From Carex sylvatica (Eukaryota; Streptophyta; Magnoliopsida; Poales; Cyperaceae), in assembly GCA_964058845.1 (NCBI GenBank), contig CAXKVR010000149.1:62001-126000 (forward strand): a stretch of DNA of 64,000 nucleotides, in the 5' to 3' direction. The notes beneath the pieces are model-generated. The model did no database searches. It was not told where the DNA came from and was given only the letters and a program-made list of their open reading frames with translations. The stretch's first letter is position 1, and each line of letters begins with the position of its first letter. The position numbers and the translations under genes are program-made. Shown here piece after piece: positions 24,546 to 36,258 of the stretch.

Positions 24546-24722
24546 CACCCTAAATTACTAACCTTTTTTTTTGTTTATTGGGTTACATTTTTTGGGGTTT
24601 CGTTTTGGTGACTTTTTGACTCTTAGTGTTGTTATGGTCACCATTATAGGAAAATTAGAAGATTTTAAATATTTTATTGAAAGGATGTCCAAAAAACTTG
24701 TGCCTCTCATATATATATATAG

Positions 24723-25112
24723 TAAGGATAGGGTACTATGGGTTGCATAGAGAGCTACGGTGCTACGGCTCAATATTCAAGTTTTTAAAATTCTAACGGT
24801 CGATCCGAACCGTTCATCTTGTTCTCCATATTAATATGTGTTTGGAGACCAAATTTTACATTTTTTGGAAAATTTTTACTATTTTTTTAGATAGTTAGAA
24901 AATCAAATATATGAATGGTGCATAATTTTTTAGATCAAGTGATTTTCTACTATCTAAAAAAATAGTAAATTTTTTTCAAAAAATGTAAAATTTGGTCTCC
25001 AAACACATATTAATATGGAGAAAAAGATGAATGGTTCAGATCGACCATTAGAATTTTGAAAAGTCGAATATTGAGCCGTAGCTCTCTATGCAACCCATAA
25101 CACCCTATCCTT

Positions 25113-25113
<1 letters not shown>
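24723..25113. mobile_element. Foldback MITE in a TA tract (391 bp)
   Basis: The two halves are nearly full-length inverted copies: TAAGGATAGGGTACTATGGG on the left pairs with CCCATAACACCCTATCCTTA on the right, and pairing continues to the centre near 24918. It is flanked on both sides by (TA)n. It shares the block 'ccatattaatatgtgtttgg' / 'gaccaaattttaca' with the next element, so both belong to one family. Confidence 0.8.
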
Positions 25114-25153
<40 letters not shown>

Positions 25154-25154
25154 T

Positions 25155-25981
25155 GGCTAATGTGCATTCGTATGAATATGGCCCGATATACATACGGTCC
25201 AAATTTGAAATTTCAAAATTCAAAACGTCGATCCGAACTATTCATCTTGTTCTCCATATTAATATCTGCTTGGAGACCAAATTTTATATTTTTCTGAATT
25301 TGTTTACTATTTATTAAGTATTTTATAAAAGGGAAAATTGTGAAAATGCCACTCCAAAACCTTCAAATTGTGAAAATGCCATCCTGAACTTTGAAATTGT
25401 AAAAATGCCACTCCAAACTTCATTAATTGTAATTTTGCCACTCCAAATAATTAATGACTAAAATACCCTCCCATCACCAAACTCCTCTTCTCCCACCCGG
25501 TTCCCACCTCTTCTAACTGCAGAATTTTTTTGCGTGGTTGACAAAATCCAGGGTTTCTGCGTGGTTGACTCCAAAAAATTTCTGCAGTTAGAAGAGGTGG
25601 GAATTTTTTTGGGAGGGTATTTTAGTCATTAATTATTTGGAGTGGCAAAATTACAATTAATGAAGTTTGGAGTGGCATTTTTACAATTTCAAAGTTCAGG
25701 ATGGCATTTTCACAATTTGAAGGTTTTGGAGTGGCATTTTCACAATTTTCCCTTTATAAAATTGTTGATCCAACGGTGGCTTAACAAAACAATAAAATCA
25801 GCAGCCACCGTTGGATCAACAATTTTGTAAAATACTTAATAAATAGTAAAAAAATTCATAAAAATGTAAAATTTGGTCTCCAAGCAGATATTAATATGGA
25901 GAACAAGATGAACGGTTCGTATCGACGTTTTAAGTTTTGAAGTTTTAAATTTGGATCGTATGCATACAAATACACATTAGC

Positions 25982-25982
<1 letters not shown>
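25155..25982. mobile_element. Foldback MITE in (TA)n(GA)n tract, split by a second MITE
   Basis: The left end GGCTAATGTGCATTCGTATG pairs with the right end CATACAAATACACATTAGCC. Inverted pairing continues outward through the flanking microsatellites: (TA)n(GA)n on the left, (TC)n(TA)n on the right. The element is interrupted at 25331–25752 by a different MITE. Without that insert it is about 400 bp, close to its relative at 24723–25113. Confidence 0.8.
25331..25752. mobile_element. Mutator-like MITE (422 bp, 9-bp TSD TTTATAAAA)
   Basis: Perfect 9-bp TSDs TTTATAAAA lie at 25322–25330 and 25753–25761, the length typical of Mutator-like elements. The element starts GGGAAAATTGTGAAAATGCC and ends with the reverse complement. 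The terminal inverted repeats run for well over 120 bp each and contain internal near-repeats of 'attgtgaaaatgccactcc'. The centre is a small second palindrome around 'ttctgcagttagaagaggtg'. Confidence 0.9.
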
Positions 25983-25989
<7 letters not shown>

Positions 25990-26013
<24 letters not shown>

Positions 26014-26472
26014 TTTTTATTATAGAAAAACAATTCATTTAAAAAAAAAAACATAAAGTCCATTGTAAGAAAACTTCATGTATTAATTTATGCATTAAAT
26101 TTGGTATCTAGTAAATTAACCATTTTTTTTTGAAAGGATAGTTTTGCAATTTTACAATTAATAAAAATGTTATAAGAAAATTAGAAGATACAAACTACCT
26201 TATCAAAAGGATGTCCAAAAAATATCTTTTGTACCATAATATATTTTTTTTGTTGTACAAAGATAATTTGATTTTTATTGTGTTTCCAAAAAAAAACACA
26301 ACGTCCATTGTCTAAAAAGTTAGATTGGTTATTTCTAGAAAATATTCAATAATTATCTATATAGCATCACAATCAATTATTAATTTTTCATATAAAGAAA
26401 ACATAATTGAATTTAAAGCGATACCACTTGCTTTTGAAGTTTTTTCTTGATATAGCACCAAAATAAATAGTT
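25990..26472. other. AT-rich intergenic DNA
   Basis: No gene or bounded repeat is seen between the foldback element and the hAT nest. The words 'gaaaattagaagat' and 'aaaggatgtccaaaaaa' also occur at 24650–24700, so part of this may be the continuation of sequence split by the foldback elements. Confidence 0.4.
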
Positions 26473-27089
26473 GGAGATACTAGACATTTGCGAATGCCCC
26501 CGGGGGCTCAATCATGACCAGTCCGTCTGTGCCTGTGCCCGTGCCACGGGTATGCATGGGTACACGGGCACGGGTATTAAACAGACCCAGTATTTTGGAA
26601 AAAAAATCCATACATACCCAGACCTCCGTATCCGTGAACCCGTACCCGTGAGTCTGTGCTCGTGAACCTGTGTACCCGTGTCCGTGCCCATGCCCGTGCC
26701 CGTGAACCCGTGATAACTTTTTTTTTTTTACTTTTTTTTAAAATTCAAATTTTAAACAAAAATTTCCTCCATTTCCCTCCATTACCTGGACCCGGACCCC
26801 TACCCGGCCCCTACCCATTTTTTTATATTAAAATTCAAATTTCAATCCCTCCAAACAAAACTCTATAAATAAACACTCATTCCTCACAAATTTTCATATC
26901 TCTCTCTTAATATTTTAATCTCTCATTCTCTCAATCTCAATATTTTTATTATTCTCCCATTTTAATTTCATTGTTAAAAAAAAATATAGTTGTTAATATA
27001 ACAAATACGCAAACGCAAACACGCAAACGGAAACGGAATTACGAAGGTATTCTCGAAGATTTTCCCGCGAGATTAAATGTTACATTTAT

Positions 27090-28720
27090 TTCATATTAAA
27101 TTAAATTTTGTTAGATTAAATTTTGCTAGATTAAATTTTGCTAGATTAAATTTTGCTAGATTGAAATTTTGAATGTTAGATTTATTTTTCTGGAGTAATT
27201 TAAAATTTAAATTTGATGTTAGATTTCTTTTTGTAGAGAAATTTAGAATTTAAATTGAATGTTAGATTTATTGAATGTTAAGTAATTATATTTGTTATAT
27301 TTATTGAATGTTAGATTTATTAAATTTGTTAAGTAATTAGATTTGTTAGATTTATTTTATGTTAGATTTATTGAATATGTTAGATTTATTTAGTTTATGT
27401 TAGATTTGTTAAATGTGAAGTAATTAGATTTGTTTTGAATATGTTAGATTTTATTTTTGAAATTCGGATTTATTTTTAATAGGTTAAAAAAAGGTTAGAT
27501 TTTTTTTTTTGAATATGTGAAGTAATTAGATTTGTTTTGAATAGGTTAGATTTTATTTTTAAAATTCGGATTTATTTTGAATAGGTCAAGAAAAAGGTTA
27601 GATTTTTTTTTTTTGAATATGTGAAGTTATAAGATTTCATTTGAATATGTTAGATTTTATTTTTGAAATTCAGATTTATTTTGAATAAGGTTAAAAAGAA
27701 GGTTAGATTTTTTTTTTGAATATGTGAAGCTATTAGATTTGATTTGAATAGGTTAGATTTTATTTTTGAAATTCGAATTTATTTTGAATAAGGTTAAAAA
27801 AAAGGTTATATTTTTTTTTGAATATGTGAAGTTATTAGATTTGTTTCGAATATGTTAGATTTTATTTTTGAAATTCGAATTTATTTTTAATAGGTTAAAA
27901 AAAGTTAGATTTTTTTTTTTGAATATGTGGAGTTATTAGATTTGATTTGAATAGGTTAGATTTTATTTTTGAAATTTGAATTTATTTTGAATAAGGTTAA
28001 AAAAAAAGGTTAGATTTATTTTTTTGAATATGTGAAGTTATTAGATTTATTTTGAATAGGTTAGGTTTTATTTTTGAAATTCGAATTTATTTTTAATAGG
28101 TTAAAAAAAAGGTTAGATTTATTTTTTTGAATATGTGAAGTTAATAGATTTGTTTTGAATAGGTTAGGTTTTATTTTTGAAATTCGGATTTATTTTTAAT
28201 AGATTAAAAAAAGGTTATATATTTTTTTTGAATATGTGAAGTTATTAGATTTGTTTTGAATAGGTTAGGTTTTATTTTTGTAATTCGGATTTATTTTGAA
28301 TAGGTCAAGAAAAATGTTAGATTTTTTTTTTTGAATATGTGGAGTTATTAGATTTGATTTGAATAGGTTAGGTTTTATTTTTAATGTTAGATTTATTTTT
28401 GAAATTCGGATTTATTGTGAATAGGTTAAAATAAAGTTTAGATTTTTTTTTTGAATATGTGAAGATATTAGATTTGTTTTGAATAGGTTAGATTTTATTT
28501 TTGAAATTTAGATTTATTTTTAATGGGTTAAATAAATAGGTTAGATTTATTTTTGTGAATATGTGAAGTAATTAGATTTATTTTGAATATGTTAGATTTT
28601 ATTTTTGAAATTCGGATTTATTTTTAATAGGTTAAAAAAATAAGGTAGATTTATTTTTATGAATATGTGAAGTAATTAGATTTGTTTTGAATATGTTAGA
28701 TTTTATTTTTAATTCTAACC
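27090..28720. repeat. Satellite-like array, about twelve units of ~103 bp, inside the outer hAT
   Basis: The word 'gaatatgtg' recurs at 27511, 27615, 27718, 27820, 27921, 28026, 28129, 28230, 28333, 28453, 28557 and 28661, spacing 101–120. Each unit also has 'gttagattttatttttg', 'aaattcggatttatttt' and 'aataggttaaaaaa'. A shorter array of about four 'ttagattaaattttgc' words precedes it near 27110–27165. It is AT-rich and non-coding. Confidence 0.9.
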
Positions 28721-29270
28721 GAATTTATGCAAACGGACCTATTAATATTATTAATTCTAACCGAATTTATATTTTATTGTTTTAAAGTAATTGATTTAAG
28801 AAATTTTTTATTTATATTTTATTATTTTAAAGTAATTAATTTGTTAAATAAATATATGTTATAAAAATAGGTTATAAGCTATGTTGCATGGATACGGGTA
28901 CGGGTATCGTGTCGGATACGACACGGGTACGGCGACATGGCAATTCTAAAAAATAGAGGATACGACACGGCTATTACATATATATTATTTTAATTATATT
29001 ATTAATTCAACACTCATGTTATAAGTAAAAATAAATAAATTTGCCATGTAATATGCACACACTTCATAATAACACCTATGATTTTGAGATGGTATGAAAA
29101 CACACGAAACTTATTTCATCACAAGTTCATAACAGCACTTATAAAGTTCAAAGTCCATAAAATTAAACTTAATTTCATCACAAGTTCATAACAAACTAAA
29201 CTAATTAAAGATCCAACAAAACAAGTGAAAGACTAAATCTCCAAAATAAATTCATACTTAATCTCAAATA

Positions 29271-32200
29271 TTACACATCATCTCTAAACACTATCCTCTC
29301 AAACTCCGGCTCATCAAGTGAAAGATTTGCAATGGCAAGTTGCTCGGCACCATCAAATGGCTCATGTGCATCACCCGCAACATCCCAAAAGGTGATATCT
29401 CCCTCAATATTATTTGGATTTTCTAGAAAGAAGTCTCAAATTAGAATGCACAAAAACTAAATCCTCGGCACGCTTGGGTGTCATTAGATTCCTCTTGGTG
29501 TCATTAGATTCCTCTTAGCGTCATGGATAAGAGAATAAGTTTTCCAATTTCTCTCAGAACATGAAAATGATGACGGTTGAAAAAGCAACTTCAAAGCTAC
29601 ACCTTGGAGAATAGGAGCCACTCCACCATAAGTAACCCACCATGCAAGCGGATCTAGTTCTCTTCTATCCGCAATAGAATCATGATGCTCAAATCCGGCA
29701 CCACAAATGGAGAATCTAACAAATTCACTAATCACGATTCTTCTTTCTTCGCTATTTGGAAAGAGTATTTTAAAACACTGATTTCTCATGTGTGATATCT
29801 CTCCGTCTATATGAGGAGGCACACGTTTTGGACGATCATCAACCCATTGTGGACTATAGTACCTATTACAAAAATATTTTAAGTAAAAAACATGCATTAG
29901 ACATCAAATATTGAGAATTTAAGTAAAAAATCAGATCTAAATTTAAGTAAAAACATGTATTAGACATCAAACAGTGAAGAGGAATATAGTGAGCCAAACA
30001 TTATAGTATGAATTTGATAAGCCAAATTTATATCTATTATTAGATAGAGTTCTACTTCATAAATTGCACCAAATTCCTTGTTTTTAGCTTAATTATAGTA
30101 CAAGTATACCCAAGAAATATGTTACTGCTTTCAAGTTGTTTTAATTACAGAAAAACAAGCACAAAGAGCCCAAACAGAGGAAAATCACGGCCAAGCCCAC
30201 GGCCAGCCAGGCCGTATTTCCAGCCGTGAAGAAAACAACCCAATCAGAGGAAAATTACGGCCAGCCAAACGGCCAGCAGGCCATGTTCTTGGCCGTGTAA
30301 AATGGGCTGGAAAGTTATTTTTGGAAGGTGTATAACTGGCAAGTTAGTGGACGCCAAAAATAGATCCCCTGAGTCACCAGGAGCGTAGGATAATCATGAA
30401 AAATACCTGGGGAGTTATGACTGATTGCCAAGTTAATGGATGTCAAATATAGATCCTATGTCTCATCTGATGCATATGGAGGCTATATAAACACACCCAA
30501 ATGACATATCTGAGATCTATCTCATATCTCATCTCTCTCCACATACACATCCAGATAGCAATCCATTAAAGGAGAAGAAGGGCTAAGCAACAAGAAGGCA
30601 GAAATTCTGAAGACTAGGGTTTACTCTTTTCTTTCATTTTTCTGAATCTGTTTACTTAGGTTTTATTTCAATCATGCTTGTTAACTCAGCCATGAGAGAG
30701 TAGATTCCTCTCTAGGGGCTGAGGTTGTACTTGAACTTAGTTTAATGAAGTAGTTTATTTGGTTATTCCTCTTGATTATGATTGTTGTTGAGATTGTTTA
30801 TTTCTGTTATTTTAATTAGTTCTAGTAATTGCATAATCTGTGTATTTGATTTGAAACGTCCCTTTTAGGTCTTATGACTTAAATTTGCTAGGATCAAGAA
30901 TTGAGAATACCTTACTATGTGCTAGAATTTAACTTAGGGTTTAGAATTGAACATACCATTCTCTTCTCAAATCTAGAACCACAGAAATAAAGGGTTAGGA
31001 TAAGGTGATGTACTTAATTGAGAAACCCTAAAACCTAACTTGGGCACCTAGAGTAGATTAATTGCTGGTTAATTGATAGGTTTTATGTATTTATTAAATA
31101 TCCCAATTAGGTTGTGACAGCCCTAAATTAGAGGAACGTTAGCTCATAGAACCAAAATAATTGTATCAACATCTAGTCAAAATAGGCTAACTTACATTGT
31201 AGGTCAGAAACCCAATCTATGCAACATGAATTCAGAAACCAAATAACTACAGAATTAACTAAGGAATAGTGAAACCAATAGCCCCTAGACTTCCCCAATA
31301 TTGAATTACATCTGAATTTCACTTGCTTTTGTTACGAATCTTAGATTTTCTTAAAAAATGAAATTACATCAAACCCCTTTTTTTTTTTACTTTTATTGTT
31401 CAATTTTAAAAGTAGTTTACTTTAGTAAAAATTAGTATTTCCTACTTCCCTTTGGATCGATACCTAAATACTGCAAACGATAGGTTGTGCACTTGCAACT
31501 GCCTATTGATTGTATATTGTGGTTTATAAATTTTAAAAGATAACGTGTATAAACTATAGAGACTATCTATACCAAATTACGCGAGCAGAATTTAAATAAA
31601 ATATAAGTTTAATAGTACCTTGGGTTCAACGAGTGAGCCAAACAGTGAAGATGAGTGTTGCTTTTTGTCCATCTTTCATTTAAAATTTTGCTCACCACAT
31701 TAAAAAATGTTGATTCTTCATCATCTTTCTTTCCCTCGTGATGATAAATAATGGTTTTCACTCTATCAATCATGGAATCCCACATCTCATAAATCAAATG
31801 CAAACAAAGTTTGTCAATATCCACAATTCTCAACATCTCATAAATTGGCTCGGTGAACTTAAGAACATACTCAACTTTCTTCCAAAATTCCACTTCATCT
31901 AGGATCTTTTTCCTCACAAAGTTAGCTCTATCAATATTATCCTCTTGATAATTACTCCAACAATCTTTTATAACCATCTCTTTTAGCCCCCTCTTAACTT
32001 GAAAGAACCTTTTGAACACAACAATTACCGAGGCAAAATGAGTCTCGGCTGCCGAAAGTAACTTGAGATCACAATACTCAAGATACATATGCAACCGCAT
32101 TGAGTGATTGGTAATAAAATTCTTGATGACAACCACATCTGAATGAACCACATTAATCCAACTACTTTCATCATAAACAATTTGATTGGCTTAGGTATTT

Positions 32201-33177
32201 CTTGCGGCACATATATTCTTCAAAGCAAGGTTAAGTGTGTGAACAACACAAGGGGTCTAAAAGATGGTTGGAAAGAGGGATTCAATTATCATCCCCGCTG
32301 CCTTGCAAACCGGGGCATTATCTGTGACTACTTGTACCACCTTTTGAGGTCCAACCTCCTCAATCACCTCTTTCATCATGTTGGAAATGAAATGTTTATC
32401 TTTTACCTCACCTTGGTAATTAATAGCCTTCAGAAAAATCGGCGCACTATCGGTTATTGCTATGAAGTTTATTAAAGGCCTCTTTTGTACATCGGTCCAT
32501 CCGTCGGTTACAATAGATATGCCTTTTTGTGCCCAATTGCCCTTGATTGGCTCGAGTAAACGGTCAAGGTGAATCCTCTCTCTATCTAGGAGGGTAGTTC
32601 TAAGCTCATTGTAAGTGGGAGGCTTAAATCCTTTGATCCCACTATTTGATAATTTTACATAAGAGTTGGTGAAATGGGGGTTTCTCGCTAAATTAAAAGA
32701 GGGACATGCTGTGTAAAAAAACCTAGAAATCTCCTCCTTAATTTCATTTCGAGTAGTCACATCATATGACTTCTCGATAGCTGTTGGCATCCTTTGCCTC
32801 TTTCCTTCTCTCACTCCCATGGAACACGGAGGATGGCTACTTGCACTTGGTAGTGGAACTTGTTTAGGCAACTTCTCCTTTACCTTCAACTCTGCTTGTT
32901 CTTGTAATTTTCTTAGCCTACCAGCCTCCTCCTTTGTCACCTTTTCACATACTCTAATACCATGCCCGAATATTTTGAGTAAATGTGCTTTCACTCGAGA
33001 ATATGACCCATTAAATGATCCCTTGCAAAAATTGCAGATGAAAAGTTTATTACCTCTAGGAGCAGCTCCTGACTTCTCTTTCGTCACCACATATTTCCAC
33101 AATGGTGCAGAATCATTTAAAGAGCTTGAGGCCGTACTGCCCATACTATTCTGAATTGAAGACGAAGTAGACTGCAT
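29271..33177 (-). pseudogene. BED-finger hAT transposase, broken
   Basis: Starting at the ATG at 33177, the protein has a BED zinc finger (Cys48, Cys51, His65, then His72/Cys77) and a DUF659/RNase H-like region with IVTDGWTDVQ and VVTDNA. It continues through HTLNLALKN, a GVALKLLFQPSSFS...SERNW motif and a hATC-like C-terminus. The first exon is interrupted by two in-frame stops, TAG at 32259–32257 and TAA at 32193–32191, with the frame otherwise open to 31619. A GT–AG intron (31618–29863) joins SLNPR to YYSPQW. Near 29510 a 20-bp tandem duplication shifts the frame, and another shift is needed near 29440 to reach the final stop at 29273–29271. It cannot make a full transposase as it stands. 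Confidence 0.88.
30055..31580 (-). repeat. Unclassified dispersed repeat, copy B, inside the transposase intron
   Basis: Its reverse complement carries the landmarks of copy A (3225–4870) in order: 'aatttggtatag', 'gttgcaagtgcacaac', 'tttaggtatcgatccaaag', 'tgatcctagca', 'agcccctagagaggaat' and 'gaatttggtgca'. It sits wholly within the intron 31618–29863 and explains most of that intron's length. Near 30180–30300 it has repeated 'acggccag' words, matching in position the 'gcggcc' words of copy A. There is no coding sequence. Confidence 0.65.
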
Positions 33178-34834
33178 GATGTTACATATTTAATAAATAG
33201 AGATCAAAGAAAATACAATTGAGGGTAAGTAAATGTAAAGAGAAAAAAATATTATTATATATTAATACAATCTCTTTCTATTCGCCAATGGAAAAGAGAG
33301 AACCAAAAATGTATGTTCTATTCGTGATGTACAATTTCTAAACATAATATATCATGTAATGTTAACTTAGAATGTACTATATAAAACCATCGAATCAACT
33401 ATACACTTCTGAATGAAAAGGCATCTAGCTCGACCAGACATATTAATACATGATACTACCAAAGTCATGCCAAAAATTAGAAAAATAAATCCAAATACTT
33501 TATAAAATGAGAATCTATCGAGGGACTGGCTCCAGCTACTACTATTGCCCGTTATGAAGCTTCCTCTATTATGTATCCTTGGCAGGTTTTTATTAAATTA
33601 ACAACTAACATCATTAGCTTAATTGGGAAAAATTAACAACTAACACCTTCTGTGTCAGAATTAGCATTGAAATCAACAACTAACATCATTAGCTTAATTG
33701 GGCAAAATTTAGACTAAAATGGAGTTGATCTGGGCTGAGAAATCTAATATTTTGGTATGCACATATTCATGTAATTTTGCTTATTCAAAATCAGAACGAC
33801 AATTTTGCTGATTCATGTCAGTGCACATATTCATGTAATTTTGCTGATTCAAAAATAGGTATTCATAATCAATTTTGCTGATTCATGTCAGTGCACATAA
33901 CGGCTCAAAATCAGAAACATAGGTATTCAAAATTAGAAAAATAGATATTCAAAATCAGAAATCACAACTTACCCGGTGGCAGTAGAGAGGAGACTGAAAA
34001 AGAGTGCTGTCGACAGAAGACAGGAAGAGAGATTATCGGAGGAGGAGAGAGAGGAGATGGTGGAAGACGAAAATGGAGATGATCGGAGGCAGAGAGAGAG
34101 GAGACGGAGATCCGATCCCTCTGTTGGTGGAGAGAAAAGAACGACAGGGGTTCTATGTTGCGTAGCGCCCTTATTAGAAAAGAAAAGAAAATCCAATATT
34201 TTTTTTGCTGTGTAGTGCTGCACACAAAGAGAAAAGAAAACCCTATGTTGCCGTGTCCCGCCCGTATCAGAATTTTCAAGCCGTGTCGGCAGGGGTCAAC
34301 AGGTGTCAGAGACCGTATCAGATGGGTAGGAACACGCCAGCTCATCTGACACGCCAGCTGGCGTGTCTGACACGTATCGTACGCGTGTCAGAGCCGTGTC
34401 AGTGTCGGATACGTGTCGAACACGGGTACGATGACTTTCTAGGAGTATTGGGGTAACATAGGTTATAAGTAATCACCTATTTTAAACAAATATAATTAAT
34501 TATATTGATTAAATAAATATAATAATTTTAATAGGTATGAATTTGGATTTATAATTTATTGGTTTTCAAAGAAAAAAGAAAGAAAAAAAAAACAGAGAAA
34601 AGGAAAAAAAAAAAAAATACCCGGACTCGGATCGGACCGCTCAGCCCTCCTACCCGGACCGTCCTGCTTCTGAACCCGTGTCAGACACGAATATTAAACG
34701 GGCAGGGCAGAATTTTTGAAAAAAATCCGTAATACCTAACCCGCTGTACCCGTGTGTCCATGACGCCCGTGCCCGGATTTTGCCCGGACCGGCGGCCCAG
34801 CCCGTTTACAAACCACTAGGAGTCTAGGAGATAC

Positions 34835-35167
34835 TCCCACATCAGATCTGACCCTTTTGATGAATGGAGGCCTCCATTTTATGCTAAAAAGAGAGAATTT
34901 TCCCCGACTTGTATTCTTTGATTTCTTTCGTGAATTGAGTTTGATCGTTTCTTCCAGCGTCGCCGGACTGCCCCCTCTTTGGTTTTTTCTCCGCCATTTT
35001 GCTTTCATATTTCTTCTCTGCTTTCCGGTGATGGGAGATTATTAATGGTGGTCCAGCAGTCGTCCTTCGTGTGTCCATCTCGCTGGTAGCGGTCACACCA
35101 AGTGGGCGGCGCCTGGATTTCTCAATTCTTCTCCCTTTCATCGGTTCTAGGTTTTCGGCGGTTGCAG
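34835..35167 (+). other. Probable 5' UTR exon and promoter-proximal region of FBL12
   Basis: A non-coding, CT-rich, gene-leader-like stretch runs to a good donor at 35167 (TTGCAG|GTATTTG). The intron 35168–36248 ends at TTTACTACAG|A just before the FBL12 coding exon. Short upstream frames exist, including a 62-codon one from 34857, with no recognisable product. The transcription start was not identified. The outer hAT element ends only 8 bp before this stretch, counting its TSD. Confidence 0.5.
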
Positions 35168-36258
35168 GTATTTGCTTGATCAAATGGTGGTGATCTTTTC
35201 TCCGTTCGTCCTTGGATCGGTTTTGAGGTTTGGTTGGAGGTTGAGTTACACGGACAGTGGATTGCTGCTTTTTTTTGTTTTTGATATGAATCTGATCGAA
35301 ACAGATCTTTGAGGGTTTTTTTTTTTTTTTTTTCTGGTATTTACTTGTTGGTATGAACGGTCTTTTGCTCGCTTGGTTCTTTTCTGGTATTGATAATAAC
35401 TGATACTGGCTCTGGTTTGGATCTGGTTTTATTTTGTTTAATTGTTTGGTCCGAATATTTGCTTGTTCTGAATTTTTGGTCTGTTTTGTACACTTGGTCT
35501 GTTTGCTAGGGTTTTCTCTATTTCTTTTCAGGTAAATAGGTCCAAATGGATTTGTGCCTATTTTCCGTAGTTATTCTCCTGTAGATTCCTTCCTATTTCT
35601 GTGAATAAGTCCATTAAAATTGTGATTCTTATTCTGGAAAGGGCATTTACAAAATCCATTAACAGTGCCAAGCTTGTATGACATCTAGTTACCTCTCTAT
35701 GCTTAAGGAATTTAGCTTACTAAAGCTTACCCCGAAAATGCATAAACAAAAAAATGAAGTTGCTAACCGAAATGTGGGATTTGGGAGCAGGGCAGTAGTT
35801 AATTACTAAACAACAGCTAACCCATGAAATTAAATTCTGACCTGAAGATAATACTTTATTTTTAGAGTTCATTACCCTTAAGTCAATTCTTTAAATTTTA
35901 ATATAATTTATTATTAGTTTGATATTTGTGTTTGATTTGGTAATAATTTATGACGTCAGCTCATATTAGTGAATTTACAGATATCATTTCAATTTAGGTA
36001 TATTTAGTATCGTACCTAAATTAATTTAAACATGTAGAAGTTTTCTGGTTTGTTTCATGCTCCAAATAGGATAAGGTTTTCTTATTGTTTGATCTTGTAA
36101 CACATGCATATGATATGAATATATGATGGTTATTATTAAGGAGAAAATTTCCAGCAATCATATTTTTTAACACTTTATTTGATGTTAGTCCTATAACATA
36201 AATAACTGCTATATTGTACTTACCTCGTGATCTCTTAATTTACTACAGATTCAGCTTC

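Larger units (their letters stand above)
28879..34461 (-). mobile_element. hAT transposon with decayed BED-finger transposase (TSD GTTATAAG)
   Basis: Perfect 8-bp TSDs GTTATAAG lie at 28871–28878 and 34462–34469. The ends are CTATGTTGC... and ...GTAACATAG. Subterminal regions on both sides are rich in 'acgggtac', 'gtgtcgga' and 'acacg' words, distinct from the CCCGT family. It is 5583 bp long and carries the transposase gene at 33177–29271 in minus orientation. It lies within the outer hAT element at 26481–34826. Confidence 0.92.
26481..34826 (+). mobile_element. Outer hAT element of the CCCGT family, enlarged by a nested insertion (TSD GGAGATAC)
   Basis: Perfect 8-bp TSDs GGAGATAC lie at 26473–26480 and 34827–34834. 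The left end is TAGACATTTGCG and the right end is CAAACCACTAGGAGTCTA. Both sides carry dense CCCGT/ACGGG subterminal motifs (26510–26830 and 34615–34800) like the elements at 13970 and 59325. The middle holds an array of about 103-bp repeats (27500–28700) and is split by the transposase-bearing hAT element at 28879–34461. Without the nested element and one TSD the outer element is about 2.76 kb. No transposase of its own. The right end lies about 40 bp before the probable FBL12 leader exon. Confidence 0.85.

Noticed and set aside
32143..33154. Plus-strand ORFs of 110–111 codons
   Set aside because: They are the complement of the BED-finger transposase exon.
33962..34456. Several overlapping 60–127-codon ORFs
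   Set aside because: They lie in the low-complexity GA-rich and GTGTC-repeat end of the nested hAT element. Both strands are open by composition.
34857..35045. 62-codon ORF starting MMNGGLHF
   Set aside because: It sits in the probable FBL12 5' UTR, is separated from the coding exon by an intron and shows no domain. At most it is an upstream ORF.
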